Shown: in pieces, positions 6,042 to 6,236 of the stretch
How positions within the stretch are numbered: the first letter of the stretch is position 1
Layout: each line of letters starts with the position of its first letter
DNA from: Clostridia bacterium
GTDB taxonomy: Bacteria; Bacillota; Clostridia; Oscillospirales; CAG-272
Direction of reading: 5' to 3'
DNA length: 6,236 bases
Assembly: GCA_017631215.1 (NCBI GenBank)
Contig: JAGBTR010000305.1
Coordinates: 1 to 6,236, forward strand
Position numbers and translations under genes: made by a program
The notes under the pieces: model-generated
Database searches by the model: none
Told to the model about the DNA's origin: nothing
The model's input: the letters and a program-made list of their open reading frames with translations, nothing else

Positions 6042-6208
6042 GGATCTATGCCTGACTTCGGGCAAACTCGCCGCCGACATAACAAAATTGGGGGAGGCTT
6101 GCTCAAACCGTTTTGAAAAACGGCAGGGGAAAATATCTAAACCCGTACGCACAGCAGAAGCGGCAGGAAGCGTCGTTGTGTAAGCGATCAAGGTAAAGCG
6201 ACTCGCTA
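6042..6208. other. Intergenic spacer between repeat copies B and C, no gene seen
   Basis: The spacer separates the heads of two oppositely oriented repeat copies. The only structure I see is a short hairpin, CCGTTTT (6108-6114) with AAAACGG (6117-6123). Frames crossing it lack ribosome-binding sites; the longest minus-strand frame would need a TTG start. No tRNA-like or rRNA-like sequence was recognised. Confidence 0.4.
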
Positions 6209-6236
6209 CCAGCCCAACGCCATCTTGGAGACAGCC
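6209..6236 (+). repeat. Head of a third repeat copy (copy C, truncated by the window edge)
   Basis: CCAGCCCAAC (6209-6218) is identical to the head of copy B, and CCATCTTGG (6220-6228) is identical to the H1 left arm of copy A. It is read on the plus strand, so copies B and C are head to head. The remainder lies outside the window, so the identification rests on about 28 bases. Confidence 0.55.

Noticed and set aside
6070..6105. Possible promoter for copy B on the minus strand (TTGAGC, 18-base gap, TTATGT)
   Set aside because: Both boxes deviate from consensus and the surroundings are not AT-rich. It is far weaker than the two promoters accepted here and was not counted as a feature.
5614..6183. 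189-codon plus-strand frame after hemW
   Set aside because: The ATG lies inside a perfect hairpin, with the G-rich run too close to serve as a ribosome-binding site. The frame reads through the operon terminator and all hairpins of repeat copy B.
5604..6191. 195-codon minus-strand frame through repeat copy B
   Set aside because: It needs a TTG start without a Shine-Dalgarno site, crosses every hairpin and the terminator, and has a composition that changes with the repeat parts beneath it.

Overview
The window reads as chromosomal DNA from a Gram-positive anaerobe, most likely an uncultured or gut-type Clostridia (Eubacteriales/Oscillospiraceae-like) member. This is an inference from three things: a Firmicutes-style CysRS and HemW, the lepA-hemW gene order, and clean SigA-type promoters and strong Shine-Dalgarno sites in an otherwise GC-rich genome with C/G-ending codons. 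There are three complete genes, one partial gene, one probable gene remnant, and two long intergenic regions with unusual structure.

Layout. At the left edge, on the minus strand, lies the N-terminus of a sugar ABC-transporter inner-membrane permease (1-290). Just upstream of it is an open, startless 55-codon stretch (313-477) that looks like the 3' end of a preceding gene. On the plus strand, cysS (571-2022) has its own promoter (504-532), a short leader, and a terminator (2107-2136). A 641-base intergenic region (2023-2663) follows. It holds a triple 8-bp tandem repeat, a hairpin, the cysS terminator, a multi-hairpin repeat element (copy A, about 2241-2580) and the lepA promoter (2581-2609). 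lepA (2664-4487) and hemW (4471-5607) overlap and are probably cotranscribed and translationally coupled, ending at a strong two-way terminator (5724-5755). The last ~630 bases carry no convincing gene. They hold a second, inverted copy of the repeat element (copy B, about 5757-6041, minus strand) and the beginning of a third (copy C, from 6209, plus strand, cut by the window edge).

Function. The complete genes are housekeeping: cysteinyl-tRNA synthetase, the ribosomal back-translocase EF4/LepA, and the radical-SAM heme chaperone HemW. The most interesting content is non-coding. Copies A and B share a 47-bp identical core and the same order of hairpins. Several stems differ in sequence between the copies yet stay paired, through double compensatory changes, and the G-U wobbles are valid only if both copies are read as RNA on the same element strand. 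That points to a repeated structured RNA, or a structure-selected mobile repeat. It could not be compared with databases here.
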